Shown here: positions 44,645 through 54,777 of the stretch, piece after piece
How the letters are laid out: each line of letters opens with the position of its first letter
Numbering within the stretch: position 1 is the stretch's first letter
Source of the DNA: CBDCNP01 sp965222425
Lineage (GTDB): Bacteria > Acidobacteriota > Vicinamibacteria > Marinacidobacterales > DATDRI01
Length of the DNA: 64,000 nucleotides
Assembly (NCBI GenBank): GCA_965222425.1
Contig: CBDCTW010000001.1
Span: 62,001 to 126,000, forward strand
Reading direction: 5' to 3'
Notes under the pieces: generated by a model
What the model was told of the DNA's origin: nothing
Databases searched by the model: none
The model's input: the letters and a program-made list of their open reading frames with translations, nothing else
Position numbers and translations under genes: made by a program

Positions 44645-46182
44645 GAGTTCACCTCGCCGATCAGCGCGTTGTAATGGCCAACACCTGGCAAGGAACGTTC
44701 GTACTTCGTGAGCTCTCCGAGCTCCACATCGCCAAGAGCCTGCGCCTGCTCACGTCGAAGAACTGATGATTCGACGAGGTGACGGATCGCCTCAGCATCC
44801 GTACAGCCGAGTTCGAGCGCTTGACTCACCGCCTCACGCAGCTTGTCGTAGCCGTGCTCGCGGCCGAGCTGCACGAGCTCGACCATCTGGCGGGTTCCTT
44901 CGAGCTTCCCGTGACGTCGATTCAGCTTGGACCACAACTCGTCGTAGCTCGTGGGCCACCGACCTTTCTCCCGCCATTGAGCGAGCGGCGTCGAGCCGGC
45001 CAACGCTCCAGGCTTCCTGACCAGAACATCCAAGTAGTGCTCGAGTTCATAAATCGACTGGCTGCGGCCGTAGCAGCGCTCGTGGCGTGCCACGACGTGG
45101 CCCTCGTGCCAGATCTCAACTTCCAACGGCAGTAGCTTGGCCACAACTCGCCGGTCCCGTTTCAACGGAGTCGAGTACCAGTTCGTGCCGACTCGAACGC
45201 AGCCTTTCTTGTTCACCTTTGCAAATCGTCGCTCCTCGATATCGAACCCCTCGACGGTCAATGGCAACAGATGCTCCCGTTCAAGCTCCATCGCTGTTCC
45301 GACAGCATGCTCCTTGCCGCTAATGTGGCGCGTCGCATCCTTGAGACAGCACGAGAGCAGATACTCGTTCAGCTCATCCCAGTTCGAAAACTCCGGTACC
45401 GGCGTCAGATAGTTGCGCCGGAAGTAGCCGACTTCGCTTTCCACCCCGCCCTTCTCGTTGCCTCGACTCGGATTACAAAACTCCGAGTCGAATCCCCAAT
45501 GGGAGCGAAACGCCACGAATCGCTCCGTCTGCTCTCGTTGATAACCACGCAGAATCTTAGTGACCGCGAGTGACAGGTTGTCGTAGCGCATGCGGCGGAA
45601 CACGCCACCAAAGAACTCGAACGCATGCTCCTGCGCTTCGAAAAATGCTTGTTGCGTCGGACGCGGATAGCCGCGATGCAACGCGCCTCCTCCCGCCATG
45701 CTTCGGACTACGAGCGTGTGGACCTTCTCGAGCTCACCTCCGATCCGCGCGTACGCCTCGTACCAGTCCACTTGCCCTTCATCGCCCCACGCGTAGCTCT
45801 GCGGAACAAAAATCTCTGTGTCCTTCAGGCCGAGCTCGCTCTTCCGACGAGCGACGTAGCGACGTACCGTTGATTCGCCAATCTCATGCTCCGGATGCTC
45901 GGCGCGCAACCGGGACCAGATACGACGAGCCGTATGGCGTTGCTTCCGAGGCGCTCGCTTGTCCTCCTTCAGGACCGCGTCGATGAACTCGCGTACTTCC
46001 TCAAGCTTCGGACTCGCACGCTCCGCGATTTTACGCTCCGGCGGTACCGCGCTCTCCAGCGCCTGACGCACCATCCGACGGTGTACTCCGAACTCCTTCG
46101 CCACTCCCTTTATCGTTCCTACTCCGTGCTCGTACTCGCCACGGATCTGCTCGAACAATCGCACTTTCGCACCCCTTTTCAA
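44641..46182 (-). CDS. istA: IS21 transposase IstA
   Basis: 513 residues. An N-terminal helix-turn-helix (GTIKGVAKEFGVHRRMVRQAL) binds the IS ends. The integrase core has DDE residues in GQVDWYEAYA, MRYDNLSLAV and NEKGGVESEVGYFR. The C-terminal Mu-type beta barrel follows. Length and frame are intact, so this element could still move. Confidence 0.95.
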   Translation of the reverse strand: MKRGAKVRLFEQIRGEYEHGVGTIKGVAKEFGVHRRMVRQALESAVPPERKIAERASPKLEEVREFIDAVLKEDKRAPRKQRHTARRIWSRLRAEHPEHEIGESTVRRYVARRKSELGLKDTEIFVPQSYAWGDEGQVDWYEAYARIGGELEKVHTLVVRSMAGGGALHRGYPRPTQQAFFEAQEHAFEFFGGVFRRMRYDNLSLAVTKILRGYQREQTERFVAFRSHWGFDSEFCNPSRGNEKGGVESEVGYFRRNYLTPVPEFSNWDELNEYLLSCCLKDATRHISGKEHAVGTAMELEREHLLPLTVEGFDIEERRFAKVNKKGCVRVGTNWYSTPLKRDRRVVAKLLPLEVEIWHEGHVVARHERCYGRSQSIYELEHYLDVLVRKPGALAGSTPLAQWREKGRWPTSYDELWSKLNRRHGKLEGTRQMVELVQLGREHGYDKLREAVSQALELGCTDAEAIRHLVESSVLRREQAQALGDVELGELTKYERSLPGVGHYNALIGEVNS

Positions 46183-47508
46183 CCGACCCTCCTCTCCGGG
46201 TTCTTCCCCGGCTCAGGGTATCGGTCTCGATGGGGTGGGCCAAATCAAATGAGCGAAATGGGCCAATTCAGACTAGCGAACACACAGGCCCCTCCTATCC
46301 ATGAGCTCGACGATTGCCCCGAGGGAGGTCGAGGTTCCATGAAGCCTTTCTTGAAACGCTGAAAGCTCGGCCCGGATGGCGGCCTCCTCTTCCGTCGCGA
46401 CCCGCGCCAGCTGATCGTCTAGTTCGGTCACACGCGCTCGGGCAATATCGAGGCGGCCCGCCTCGCGCTCCGCGACTTCGGACAGAACCTCGTCCAAGTA
46501 GCTCAGGTGGTCAGTCGGGTCCAGACCAAGAATCTCTTCGTGAGTACACATCTCCAGAAAGCCATCCAGGAGGCGGACCATCTGAGTACGAAGTACGCCA
46601 ATCTTCTGTTCCTCCACGAGCTTCTCTTCCGCGGGTAGTTCGACCCACGCGGCGCGCAATTCTGCACGCTCTTCCTTACCTCGCTTATTCTCGCGACGGC
46701 CGAAATCGATAGCCCAGGCGATGAGATTTTCGGCAGTGGCGCGCGGGGCTTCCGGTTTTCGCCCATCCTCGCGCAACGCCTCAAGAAGGGAAACGAGAGC
46801 CGTGAGATTCCTCCGAAGCTCTCTTCCCCTCCGCCCAAGCTGGCTTCCGAGGACCTGACGTTCCTCACCCTTCGCCACTACATACTTGGTCAGGAGATCG
46901 TCGGCCTCGGCTCGTTGTTCCCGAAGCTCGGCCACGAGCGTCTCGGTTTGCTCGGTCAAAAGACGGTTCGTCGTCGTTTGTGGTGGTGGTTGTATCGGGG
47001 TTCTGCGCCTGGCTTCGAGTACTGGAGCACAGGCCGAGCAGGATCATCAGAGCGAAAAACGTATGTAATCTGATGCGGACCATAAGGACTCCTTTGGCGG
47101 ATCATACGACAAGCGTTCCACGGAGCGGAAACAGTCCGTTTTGAAGTCGCGCTGTGCAAACTATAGAATCCCGTCCAGTAAAGCAATGCATTCCATCGAC
47201 TACGCCATCATTATTTTGTACTTGTTGCTCATGCACTACCTTGGCTATCGCGGGTGGAAGATGAGCAAGTCCTCCTCCGACTATCTCGTGGCCGGTCGAC
47301 GGTTAGGTTACGGGATGTACACCGCATGTCTCGCCGCGGTCGTCTTGGGCGGCGCATCCACGGTAGGTAGCGCGAAGCTCGGCTATGAGTTTGGCATCTC
47401 CGGGATGTGGATGGTCTTCATGATCGGGCTTGGTATTACCGCGTTAGGTGTATTTCTGACAACCCAGTTGGCGAACCTGAGGATCATTAGCATTAGCGAA
47501 ATGCTCGA

Positions 47509-48968
47509 GGGGATGTCCCGGCCGCTGTTGAATTTGGTCGGGTAGCGGCGGCACCTGTGAATACTCTCAGGCAGCAAACTCATCGCTGTCAAGAGATTTC
47601 TGTTTGCTTCTAAGCGCGTGAACGAGAGCGCCCATATGGCGATAGCCTTTGATACGCCGGAACTTTTTCTGCGCGGTGACGACGCCAAGAGCGGTCCATC
47701 GGCGAACCATGGAAGGACTCTTCCAACGCTTGACGTTTCTCGATACTCTGCGAATGGTTCCGTTGAGATTCTCAATGGCGTTCGTCGTGGCAAGAGACTG
47801 GCGAAGTAAGGCGGGCGGCGCGAGCTTCACGACCGTGAGTGTTTCTTCCATCTCTTCACGAAGGCTTCCGGCAGCTTCGTCGTAGCCGTTTCGCTCGAGC
47901 CACGACACCAATGCCTGAAGTCGCTTGCGCGCCTTGTCGGCACTCTTGCACTTGTAGGCTTCCTTCATCGTCTGGAGCACGTAGGCGTGACGAGATTTGG
48001 GAAGGTACGAGCGAAGATTTCGGAGTTTATGGATCTGGCACCTTTGGATGACCGCGAGGTCCCCCAAAACGTCGACGAGTACCTTGCGGATGCCTTTGCC
48101 TCCGTCCACTACGCAGAGAATCGACTCATCGACGCGCAAGCCTCGCTCGAGAAGGTCCTGCAACATCGCGGTGCACACCCGAGAGTTCTCCGTCGAGCCC
48201 AGCCATATACCCAGGGGCACCTTCGTTCCATCTATTGTAATACCTAGAGTTACGACGACGGTCTGTCCGGCCACCTCAAGGCCATCCAGCATCAGTGCCG
48301 CAAGCTCGAACTCCTCTAGCCGCCGAGACAGGTATTCCTCAAGCTTCTTAGTCGTCTGGCTCACGAGGTGACGGCTGGCGGCACTCTTACTCGTGCCACG
48401 AGACTTCAACTTGGCCGCGGGTTTGTCCAGACTCGATTCGTAATTTCGGGTCGATACGCCCACCAAGATCTGATTCAACACTCGCTCTGGAAGCGGGTCT
48501 TCTTCGCGGAAGGCTTCGAAGTGTGGAAGCGACGCCTCCGCGCCCGACTTCGAGCGAACTCGAGGTCGCGACACTTGGATGCGACGACCACCGAAGCTCA
48601 GCTCTCCGTTCGTGCTCCCCCAGTGGTTATGAGTTCGCTCCTTCTCGTGCTTGCCCTTGAGCCCCGCGATCTCCTCGGCGTCCTCTCTGAGCAGTAGGTG
48701 CAGAGCTGTCAGTCCTTGCTCGTACACCCATTCCGTCAGATCCGCCTTCGTGGCCGCGATCCCAGCTATCATCGGTAGCAGTATCTGACCGACTTGGCCA
48801 ACTACCTTGCCCGTAGGCGAGTGCGTTTGCTTTCTTACTGGCTTCTTTGATTTCCTAGGCATTGGTGGCTCCTTGTCCCCCTCTGGAGACGGTTTATTGG
48901 CAGACCTATTCTTAGGCCGGCCAAGGAGCCGCAGCTACCCCAAATTCAACATCCGGCGGGACATCCCC
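47509..48968 (-). mobile_element. IS256-family insertion sequence, copy 2 (1460 bp, inverted relative to copy 1)
   Basis: It has the same length, ends (GGGGATGTCCCG) and content as 1004-2463, but on the other strand. An 8-bp target duplication ATGCTCGA flanks it at 47501-47508 and 48969-48976. The different target sequences prove independent insertions. Near-identity of the two copies indicates recent activity. Confidence 0.95.
47567..48862 (-). CDS. IS256-family transposase (copy 2)
   Basis: 431 residues, four amino-acid differences from the copy at 1110-2405. All DDE and C-x2-H signature residues are retained. The substitution IRKVLVD (A to V) and REEMEET (G to E) lie outside the catalytic motifs, so both copies may be functional. 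Confidence 0.96.
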   Translation of the reverse strand: MPRKSKKPVRKQTHSPTGKVVGQVGQILLPMIAGIAATKADLTEWVYEQGLTALHLLLREDAEEIAGLKGKHEKERTHNHWGSTNGELSFGGRRIQVSRPRVRSKSGAEASLPHFEAFREEDPLPERVLNQILVGVSTRNYESSLDKPAAKLKSRGTSKSAASRHLVSQTTKKLEEYLSRRLEEFELAALMLDGLEVAGQTVVVTLGITIDGTKVPLGIWLGSTENSRVCTAMLQDLLERGLRVDESILCVVDGGKGIRKVLVDVLGDLAVIQRCQIHKLRNLRSYLPKSRHAYVLQTMKEAYKCKSADKARKRLQALVSWLERNGYDEAAGSLREEMEETLTVVKLAPPALLRQSLATTNAIENLNGTIRRVSRNVKRWKSPSMVRRWTALGVVTAQKKFRRIKGYRHMGALVHALRSKQKSLDSDEFAA

Positions 48969-50097
48969 ATGCTCGAGCTCCGCTATGACAAGTCAGCGCG
49001 GCTCATCAGCGCGGTCATCATGGCGGCCTACGCGACCATGATCGCAGCCATTCAACTCATCGCCATCGGCACGATTCTCCATGCGATGCTGGGTTGGGGA
49101 ATGACGGCGGGGATATTGGCGGGTGGCTTGGTCGTCCTCACCTACACGTTTTAGGGCGGCATGTGGTCGGTATCCATGACTGATGCCATCCAGTTCATTC
49201 TCATGACGATCGGGACACCGGTTATGCTTCCCATCGGCTTCCGCGCCGTGGGCGGTTGGCAGGGACTGTCAGATAGCTTACCCGAAGCCCATTTTCGCCT
49301 CGACACCATCGGCTACGATACCATCTTCGCCTTCTTCTTGCTGTTTTTCTCGGGACTCCTCATTGGTCAAGATATTTGGCAACGCGTGTTCACCGCGAGA
49401 GACGCCCAAGTCGCGCGGCGTGGGACGATCGTCGCTGGCCTGTATTGCATTCTGTACGCCATCGTGACCACCTTGATCGGAATGATAGCGGCTGTAAGGT
49501 TCTCGAACTTGGAAGATCCTCAAATGGCCTATGCGACGGTAGCGGTGGAAATCCTGCCCGCGGGAGTGACGGGGCTTGTTATGGCCGGAAGTTTGTCAGC
49601 GTTGATGTCCACGGCCAGCGGACCGCTTCTCGCGGCTTCGACCCTGGTGGCAAACGATATTTATCGAAGATTCTTCGCCGAGGGCCTGAGCGACGAGAAG
49701 TTTCTCCGCGTGACACGGTCGCTGACTTGCATCATCGGCATTGTGGTCATGGCGTGCGCCCTTTGGGTACAAGACGTTCTCAAGGCGCTGGACATCGCGT
49801 ACACCTTGCTCTCAGGCTCACTCTTTGTCCCCGTCTTTGCTGGATTCTTTTGGAAGCGGGCCAATGCAACAGGTACGCTCGTTTCGATGTCCCTCAGCGC
49901 GACGGCCTCGGTCATCGCCATGGGCCGTTGGGGAGTTGGTTCTTCTGGGCCCATCATGATCGGAATCAGTACTAGCTTGGTTACCCTGGTGGTGGTGAGC
50001 CTTATGACTTCGTCTCCCGGGTCCGAGCGTTTCTCCGAATGGGAAAAGCGGCTCGCGGGTGTAGGGGACGCCGAGTAGGTCTTGCGGGGGTCTTCAG

Positions 50098-50831
50098 TCA
50101 AGACGTGGGCGAGCGTCGGGCCGAGCAGAGTAACGACACGCCGAATGGGAGCGCCACGCGATCGATCGCGTGGCTTTCGAGGGCGAGCAAGCGCTCCAAG
50201 AGGTGCTCGACCACACCGGGCAGCCGCACGTCGAAGTCCGTCTTCCCGTCTCGATCGGGAAACCGCAGCCAGCGGCGGGCCACGCGGGCGGCCGCAATGG
50301 GAGGGAATAGTAACGTATTGAAGTACGTGCAGTATTGAACCTCCAAGCCGTGCTCACCGACGAGTTGCATTAGTGTCCCCCGGCGGTAGCGGCGTTTGTG
50401 ATCGCTCATTCGATCTTGGCGGCCGAACAAGAACATGAACGCGGGGACGGCGATCAGTAGCGCACCGCCAGGGCGGAGCACTCTTCGAATCTCCTCGATC
50501 ACGGCATCATCTCCTTTGATATGCTCGAATACATCGAATATAAAAACGGCATCGAAGGATGTATCCGAAAATGGGAGAAGCGCTGCGTCGGTCTGGACCC
50601 CATCGCCACCTCGGCTGAACGTCGATTGATCTCCTCTCGGTCCACCGCCACCAGGCGCGTTCTCTTGGATAGTATTTCTGCCTCGTGGCTCGCGCCGACT
50701 TCGATGGCAAGGGAACGCTCTGGATTCCCGATGAACCGGTCCATGGCGCGTTCGAGAATGACTTGTCGGCCCCGGTACCACCAGTGCTCCTGTTCTATTC
50801 GACCGAGGGCATCGCGGAACGGTTTTTTCAT
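50098..50831 (-). pseudogene. Class I SAM methyltransferase, frameshifted
   Basis: The N-terminus from ATG 50831 reads MKKPFRDALGRIEQEHWWYRG, typical of this family, and continues to LSKRTRLVAVDRE. The region that should hold the glycine-rich motif I reads LAIEVGASHEAEIL, so it is damaged. At least one shift around 50600 is needed to reach the second frame with DAALLPFSDTSFDAVFIFDV, FEHIKGDD and LRPGGALLIAVP, which runs to 50098. Members often act in polysaccharide or lipid synthesis. Confidence 0.65.
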
Positions 50832-50898
50832 TGCAAGGGCGCGATAGTAGTCCGGTCTGGCGGACCGGGGCAAGCACCGGGGTCAGCAAGGGAGGGAA

Positions 50899-50913
50899 GC
50901 CGGCTTAGCCGGC
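50899..50913 (-). terminator. Perfect 6-bp hairpin abutting the DUF547 stop codon
   Basis: GCCGGC-TTA-GCCGGC begins one base after the stop codon of the DUF547 gene. There is no T tract, so termination is only a possibility. Confidence 0.3.
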
Positions 50914-51789
50914 CTAGGAGGTTCGATTGAGCGACCAATCGAACTTCATGAATTTCGGCTTGGGAGGGGATAACTGAGAAACGATCCATTCTCGTACATC
51001 CTGCCGAGTGTATTTTTTGATGTAGTCGGAGAGGTGTTTTTCCGCACCCAGATAGCCCTCTTTCACGAAGTCCGAGCCATACCAATCCATAGTCTTCGTT
51101 ACGAGGAGCCTGCCCTCTTCGACGCGAATATAGTCTGGGGAGGACAGGACGTTTCGGGATTCCGCTTCGAGCTGATTCTCAACCGACTCGCCAGTGAACG
51201 CCTTTGCGGGGAGCGGTGGGCATGAAGTGGAGGCGCAGTTGACGACAAAATGGATCCTGGGATCTTTGAAATAGGGCCGGAGGATGTTGTGTTCGATATT
51301 GTTGAGGCTCAGGCGGAAGCCACCGACCACGTGCTCCTCTCGATCGAAGACGTTGCGGATGTCCCGGATGCTTTCGATCTCGTATTCGCCTTGCGCCGAC
51401 ACTTTGTCGAGGATCGTTTTCACGGTATAAGTGTTGTAGGCATTGATGAAGAGCGCAAGCAGTTCCTGGTTAGAAAGAGTGAACAGTTTCACTTCGGCCA
51501 AGGCGGTGACGTATTTGTCTAGTCTAGCCTCACTGGCCTCATCGGATTTCAGTCCTGCGTAGTCGAATTTCCGACCGTCTTGCTTGGCGTACTTGCCGAG
51601 GAGCTCGTTCCAGCCGCTGTGGTCGAAGGTTTGCTTTCCCTCCGCAAATCCTAGCTTGAGGGAGCTCTCGAGGTCACCCAGGAGCGGTTCCGTTTCTGGT
51701 GCCTGACAGCTCACGAGGAACGTTACCAAGAAGCACGCGGCCGAAACCCCGATTTTGAATACTGGCGGGGACAATCGCTCTAGACTCAT
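50914..51789 (-). CDS. DUF547 lipoprotein
   Basis: 291 residues with a lipoprotein-type signal (FKIGVSAACFLVTFLVSC; the Cys at ~29 is the probable lipidation site). The DUF547 core is recognisable: LFINAYNTYTVKTIL, the LSLNNIEHNILRPYFKDPRIHF region, and VNCASTSCPPL with its conserved cysteines. DUF547 resembles a cysteine/transglutaminase-like fold, but its reaction is not established. It appears intact. Confidence 0.85.
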   Translation of the reverse strand: MSLERLSPPVFKIGVSAACFLVTFLVSCQAPETEPLLGDLESSLKLGFAEGKQTFDHSGWNELLGKYAKQDGRKFDYAGLKSDEASEARLDKYVTALAEVKLFTLSNQELLALFINAYNTYTVKTILDKVSAQGEYEIESIRDIRNVFDREEHVVGGFRLSLNNIEHNILRPYFKDPRIHFVVNCASTSCPPLPAKAFTGESVENQLEAESRNVLSSPDYIRVEEGRLLVTKTMDWYGSDFVKEGYLGAEKHLSDYIKKYTRQDVREWIVSQLSPPKPKFMKFDWSLNRTS

Positions 51790-51955
51790 GCGTTTCCTTT
51801 CATTCGACCAGCTTATCAGTCCTTTTGTGACGGTGCGCGTCCCACGGATCTTACGAAGTGACGGGGTCCTGGACCTATGAATCTTTCCACAGCGATGTGA
51901 CTAGAGGGGGCTTGTGCTAGCGGACGGGTCTGACCTACTATGAGTCCATCCATTC

Positions 51956-53067
51956 ATGAAGGCTGGAAGCCCATTGGGTCGGCCTGATGCGCATTTGAAG
52001 ATGCTGACGAGGGCATTGCTGCCATTGCAGTTTGTCCTCTTCGTCCTCTGCATGTCATTGGCCAAGACCACGGCGGCCAATGAAGGTGGCTCGCCGGCCA
52101 ATAAGCCCGGGACCGATCGGCTGCGGCTGGCGGTGGAAGAGGCCATCGCCGGCTCGTCGGGAGACATGGGAGTTGCCATCAAGCATGTAGAGTCCGGTGA
52201 AGGCTCATTGTCAACGGAAACCGGTCCTACCCGATGGCCAGCACCTCCAAGGTGGCGATTCTGGTGGAGCTCTTCAATCAGGTGGACGAGGGAAAGATTC
52301 GCCTGGACGAAATGGTGTCGCTCGGCCCGCTCGACCTTCATCGGGGAAGTGGCCAGCTCAGGCGCTTCATCGTTCCGGGAGTCTCGCTCTCGATCGAGAA
52401 TCTGGCATTCCTGATGATGCGAATCAGCGACAACAGCGCCACCGATATGGTCCTGGAGCGAGTCGGGATCGAGAACGTGAATCGGCGCCTCGCTTCACTG
52501 GGGGTTACCGAATTGGTCATCAACAGGAACATCCAACAGCTGCTCATGGATCAGATGGGCTTCGAAGCTTGGGACGTCGACGGACTGACCTACGAAGAGC
52601 TCGAGCGGAGGCTCAATGACTATCAGGTGGAGCCCGGAGAGCTGGAGATGGCGGCTACCCGCTTCGAGATGGATACGCAAGAGACGGCCACGCCGGCGGC
52701 CATGAATCTCTTGCTGGAAAAAATCTTCCTCGGCCAGGCCGCGAGCCCGGAGTCTTGCAGAAGGATGGTTGACATCATGCTGAAGTGCGACACGGGCTTT
52801 AGTCGAATCCGAGGCCTCTTGCCCTCATCCGTCGAGGTGGCTCACAAGACGGGAACTATCGGGGGCTCGTTTGACGACGTCGGTATCATTTATCTCCCCC
52901 AAGGACGCGGGCACATCATTCTCTCGGTGCTCAGCAAGAGCTGCGAGGATCGTGACAAGGCGGAGAGCGCCATCGCGAACATCGCTCGCTACGCCTACGA
53001 CTACTTTCTTTTCACCGCCCCCGATACCGCGAGTGAGGACTCAACGGGTTGGAGGAGATCCAAGTGA
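51956..53067 (+). pseudogene. Class A beta-lactamase-like serine hydrolase with one frameshift
   Basis: The N-terminal part encodes a signal peptide (LLPLQFVLFVLCMSLAKTTA) and the first strand (DMGVAIKHVESGEG). ATG 52001 is an alternative start. A shift near 52205 is required to enter NGNRSYPMASTSKVAIL, which carries the catalytic S-x-x-K. The remaining class A motifs are intact: RISDNSATD (SDN), DTQETATPAAM and HKTGTIGG (KTG). The family hydrolyses beta-lactams, but environmental homologues may have other substrates. One indel separates it from a working gene. Confidence 0.78.
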
Positions 53068-53177
53068 ATCTCGACCGGTTCCAGACGTGGAAGTCCTCGA
53101 GGAAGCGGTCGGCTGCGGGCTGCGAGCTATGCTGGTAAGGTCCTAGACGCCCATGATAGATCACTGAGGCAAGTACA

Positions 53178-54773
53178 ATGTACGAAGGCTTCTTCGGGTT
53201 TCAGGAAAAACCCTTCAACCTGACTCCTGACCCTCGTTTTCTCTACCTTTCGGCGAAACACAGCGAAGCGTTCGCACATCTAGAATTTGGGCTTAAACGG
53301 CGGGGTGGATTCGTCCTGCTCACCGGCGAAGTCGGGACCGGCAAGACCACTCTCTGTCGTTACTTCCTGGATGGGCTCGACGAGAACACGCTGAGTGCGT
53401 TCATTCTTTACCCGGCACTGAGTGCCGTCGAGCTCTTGCGCTCTATCAATGACGACTTGGGAATTACACCCAACGGGGAGCAGGCCAAGGATCTGGTCGA
53501 CGCGCTCCACCGTTTCCTTTTGGAGGCGAGGGAGGCCGACAAGAACATTGTTTTGGTCATCGACGAGGCCCAAAATCTTTCGCCTGAGGTGCTGGAGCAG
53601 ATCCGTTTGATCTCCAATCTGGAGACGACGACGGAAAAGCTGATCCAGATCGTTTTGATCGGGCAGTCCGAGCTCAACACCCTGCTCTCGCAAAAGAACC
53701 TGCGACAGCTCGCGCAGCGCGTGACCGCTCGCTATCACCTCAACCCGATGAATCGAGACGAGACCATCGAGTACATCCGTCATCGTCTCTATGTGGCGGG
53801 AGGCGTGGGAAAGGTTTCTTTTACGCCGGGAGCGCTTCGCAGAATTCATCGGTTTTCCAAAGGGCTTCCTCGATTAATCAACCTGCTATGCGATCGAGTG
53901 CTTCTGGCATGTTTCGTTCTCAGCCGAAGGGAGATAGACGCTGCCCTTGTGAAACGGGCGATCGGCGAGCTCGACCTCGTACATTTGGCGGGCAGGCGCT
54001 GGTATCACTCGTGGAGCCTTCGAGGAGCCGCTTTGGCGGCCATCGTGGTGGGGGCGGTCGGGTTGAATCTTTTGCGAGGGGACATGGCGTTTCTTCCCGG
54101 GGTTAAGGAGTCGGTCGAAGCTGCCGACATGAGTGAAAGCGAGGCCGGTCCCACGGCGGGAGAGCTCGCGGAGAAGGATTTCGATCGACGCATCGGCACG
54201 CTTTCACGGCCCCTCACTCGAAGGGGAGCGGCGGCGGTGTTGCTCGACTTGTGGGACGCCCCAGTCGGTGGAACTGTCGCCTTGTCGCCTGATGAGGATC
54301 TTCCAGCTATTGCGAGCCGAGGTGGACTACAAGGTACCGAGCTCACCACGCACTTCGAACAGATACGACGGCTCAACTTGCCGGTGGTGGTGGAGCTTTT
54401 TCATACCTCTCGCGAAGACACCGTCTACGCCGCTCTGACCGCCCTGGATGGAGACACGGCGGTCCTTTCCTTCGCTCCCGACGACTCGGTGCGCATACCG
54501 GTGTCGCTCCTGAACCGCTTCTGGGTGCGGAAGGCCTTCGTTTTTTGGAAAGAGTTCGAAGGGGCGTCTTTCAGCGATACCGCGTGGGTGAGCGAGAGTC
54601 TCCACAAACTTGGTTACCTGACTTCGGAATCGGAGCCGCCGCCCGCTCTCCGGGCGGCAGTGGGGCGCTTCCAGAGCTCCAACTACCTCGTTACCGATCG
54701 AATCATTGGTCCCAAGACCCGTATGGCTCTTTATAGCCGCTCGGGTCGATACCCGGTGCCGCGTCTTTTCTAA
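53178..54773 (+). CDS. gspA: GspA/ExeA-like AAA ATPase with peptidoglycan-binding domain
   Basis: 531 residues. The N-terminal GFQEKPFNLTPDPRFLYLS is the ExeA signature. Walker A is LTGEVGTGKTTLCR, Walker B IVLVIDEAQNLS, and the arginine-finger region RLISNLET is followed by QLAQRVTARYHL. One membrane helix lies near residue 285 (GAALAAIVVGAVGLNLL). The C-terminus is a PG_binding_1 domain (ESLHKLGYLTS to GPKTRMALYSR). With GspB it is thought to open peptidoglycan for assembly of the type II secretin. GspB starts five bases after its stop. Confidence 0.92.
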   Translation: MYEGFFGFQEKPFNLTPDPRFLYLSAKHSEAFAHLEFGLKRRGGFVLLTGEVGTGKTTLCRYFLDGLDENTLSAFILYPALSAVELLRSINDDLGITPNGEQAKDLVDALHRFLLEAREADKNIVLVIDEAQNLSPEVLEQIRLISNLETTTEKLIQIVLIGQSELNTLLSQKNLRQLAQRVTARYHLNPMNRDETIEYIRHRLYVAGGVGKVSFTPGALRRIHRFSKGLPRLINLLCDRVLLACFVLSRREIDAALVKRAIGELDLVHLAGRRWYHSWSLRGAALAAIVVGAVGLNLLRGDMAFLPGVKESVEAADMSESEAGPTAGELAEKDFDRRIGTLSRPLTRRGAAAVLLDLWDAPVGGTVALSPDEDLPAIASRGGLQGTELTTHFEQIRRLNLPVVVELFHTSREDTVYAALTALDGDTAVLSFAPDDSVRIPVSLLNRFWVRKAFVFWKEFEGASFSDTAWVSESLHKLGYLTSESEPPPALRAAVGRFQSSNYLVTDRIIGPKTRMALYSRSGRYPVPRLF

Positions 54774-54777
54774 ACTT

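Larger units (their letters stand above)
43740..46265 (-). mobile_element. IS21-family insertion sequence (about 2526 bp)
   Basis: The ends are related inverted repeats, each starting TGGCCCA and containing GCTCAT and TTTGGCCCACCC, i.e. a doubled TGGCCCA motif as expected for IS21 termini. IstA and IstB genes overlap by four bases. No convincing 4-8 bp target duplication was found, so ends or flanks may have changed after insertion. Confidence 0.88.
42792..47083 (-). pseudogene. MscS-type mechanosensitive channel gene split by IS21, plus frameshifts
   Basis: ATG 47083 gives a signal peptide (LHTFFALMILLGLCSSTRSQAQ). A shift near 46965 in a T4 tract leads into a long coiled-coil domain (TEQTETLVAELREQRAEADD to LGAIVELMDRRGL). 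IS21 interrupts at 46265/43740. The frame then resumes with membrane helices and the MscS core (GIAGFIVGFALQDSLSNFAAGMMILFYRPF..., with GDVIEAGGAFGKV). A last shift near 42930 is needed to finish with RANYWDVYWDITR and a stop at 42794-42792. The intact protein would have been a large channel with an N-terminal periplasmic coiled coil, relieving hypo-osmotic pressure. Confidence 0.8.
47186..50078 (+). pseudogene. Sodium:solute symporter gene split by IS256 copy 2 and carrying an amber codon
   Basis: ATG 47186 begins an SSS protein (SSDYLVAGRRLGYGMYTACL, ASTVGSAKLGYEFG). The IS lies after SISEMLE; removing it and one ATGCTCGA octamer restores the frame (EMLELRYDKSARLISAVIM). An in-frame TAG at 49153-49155 follows VLTYTF, and the sequence after it continues with GGMWSVSMTDAIQFIL and the remaining helices to the stop at 50078. 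The protein would have had about 13 membrane helices. Two independent lesions make it non-functional. Confidence 0.88.
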
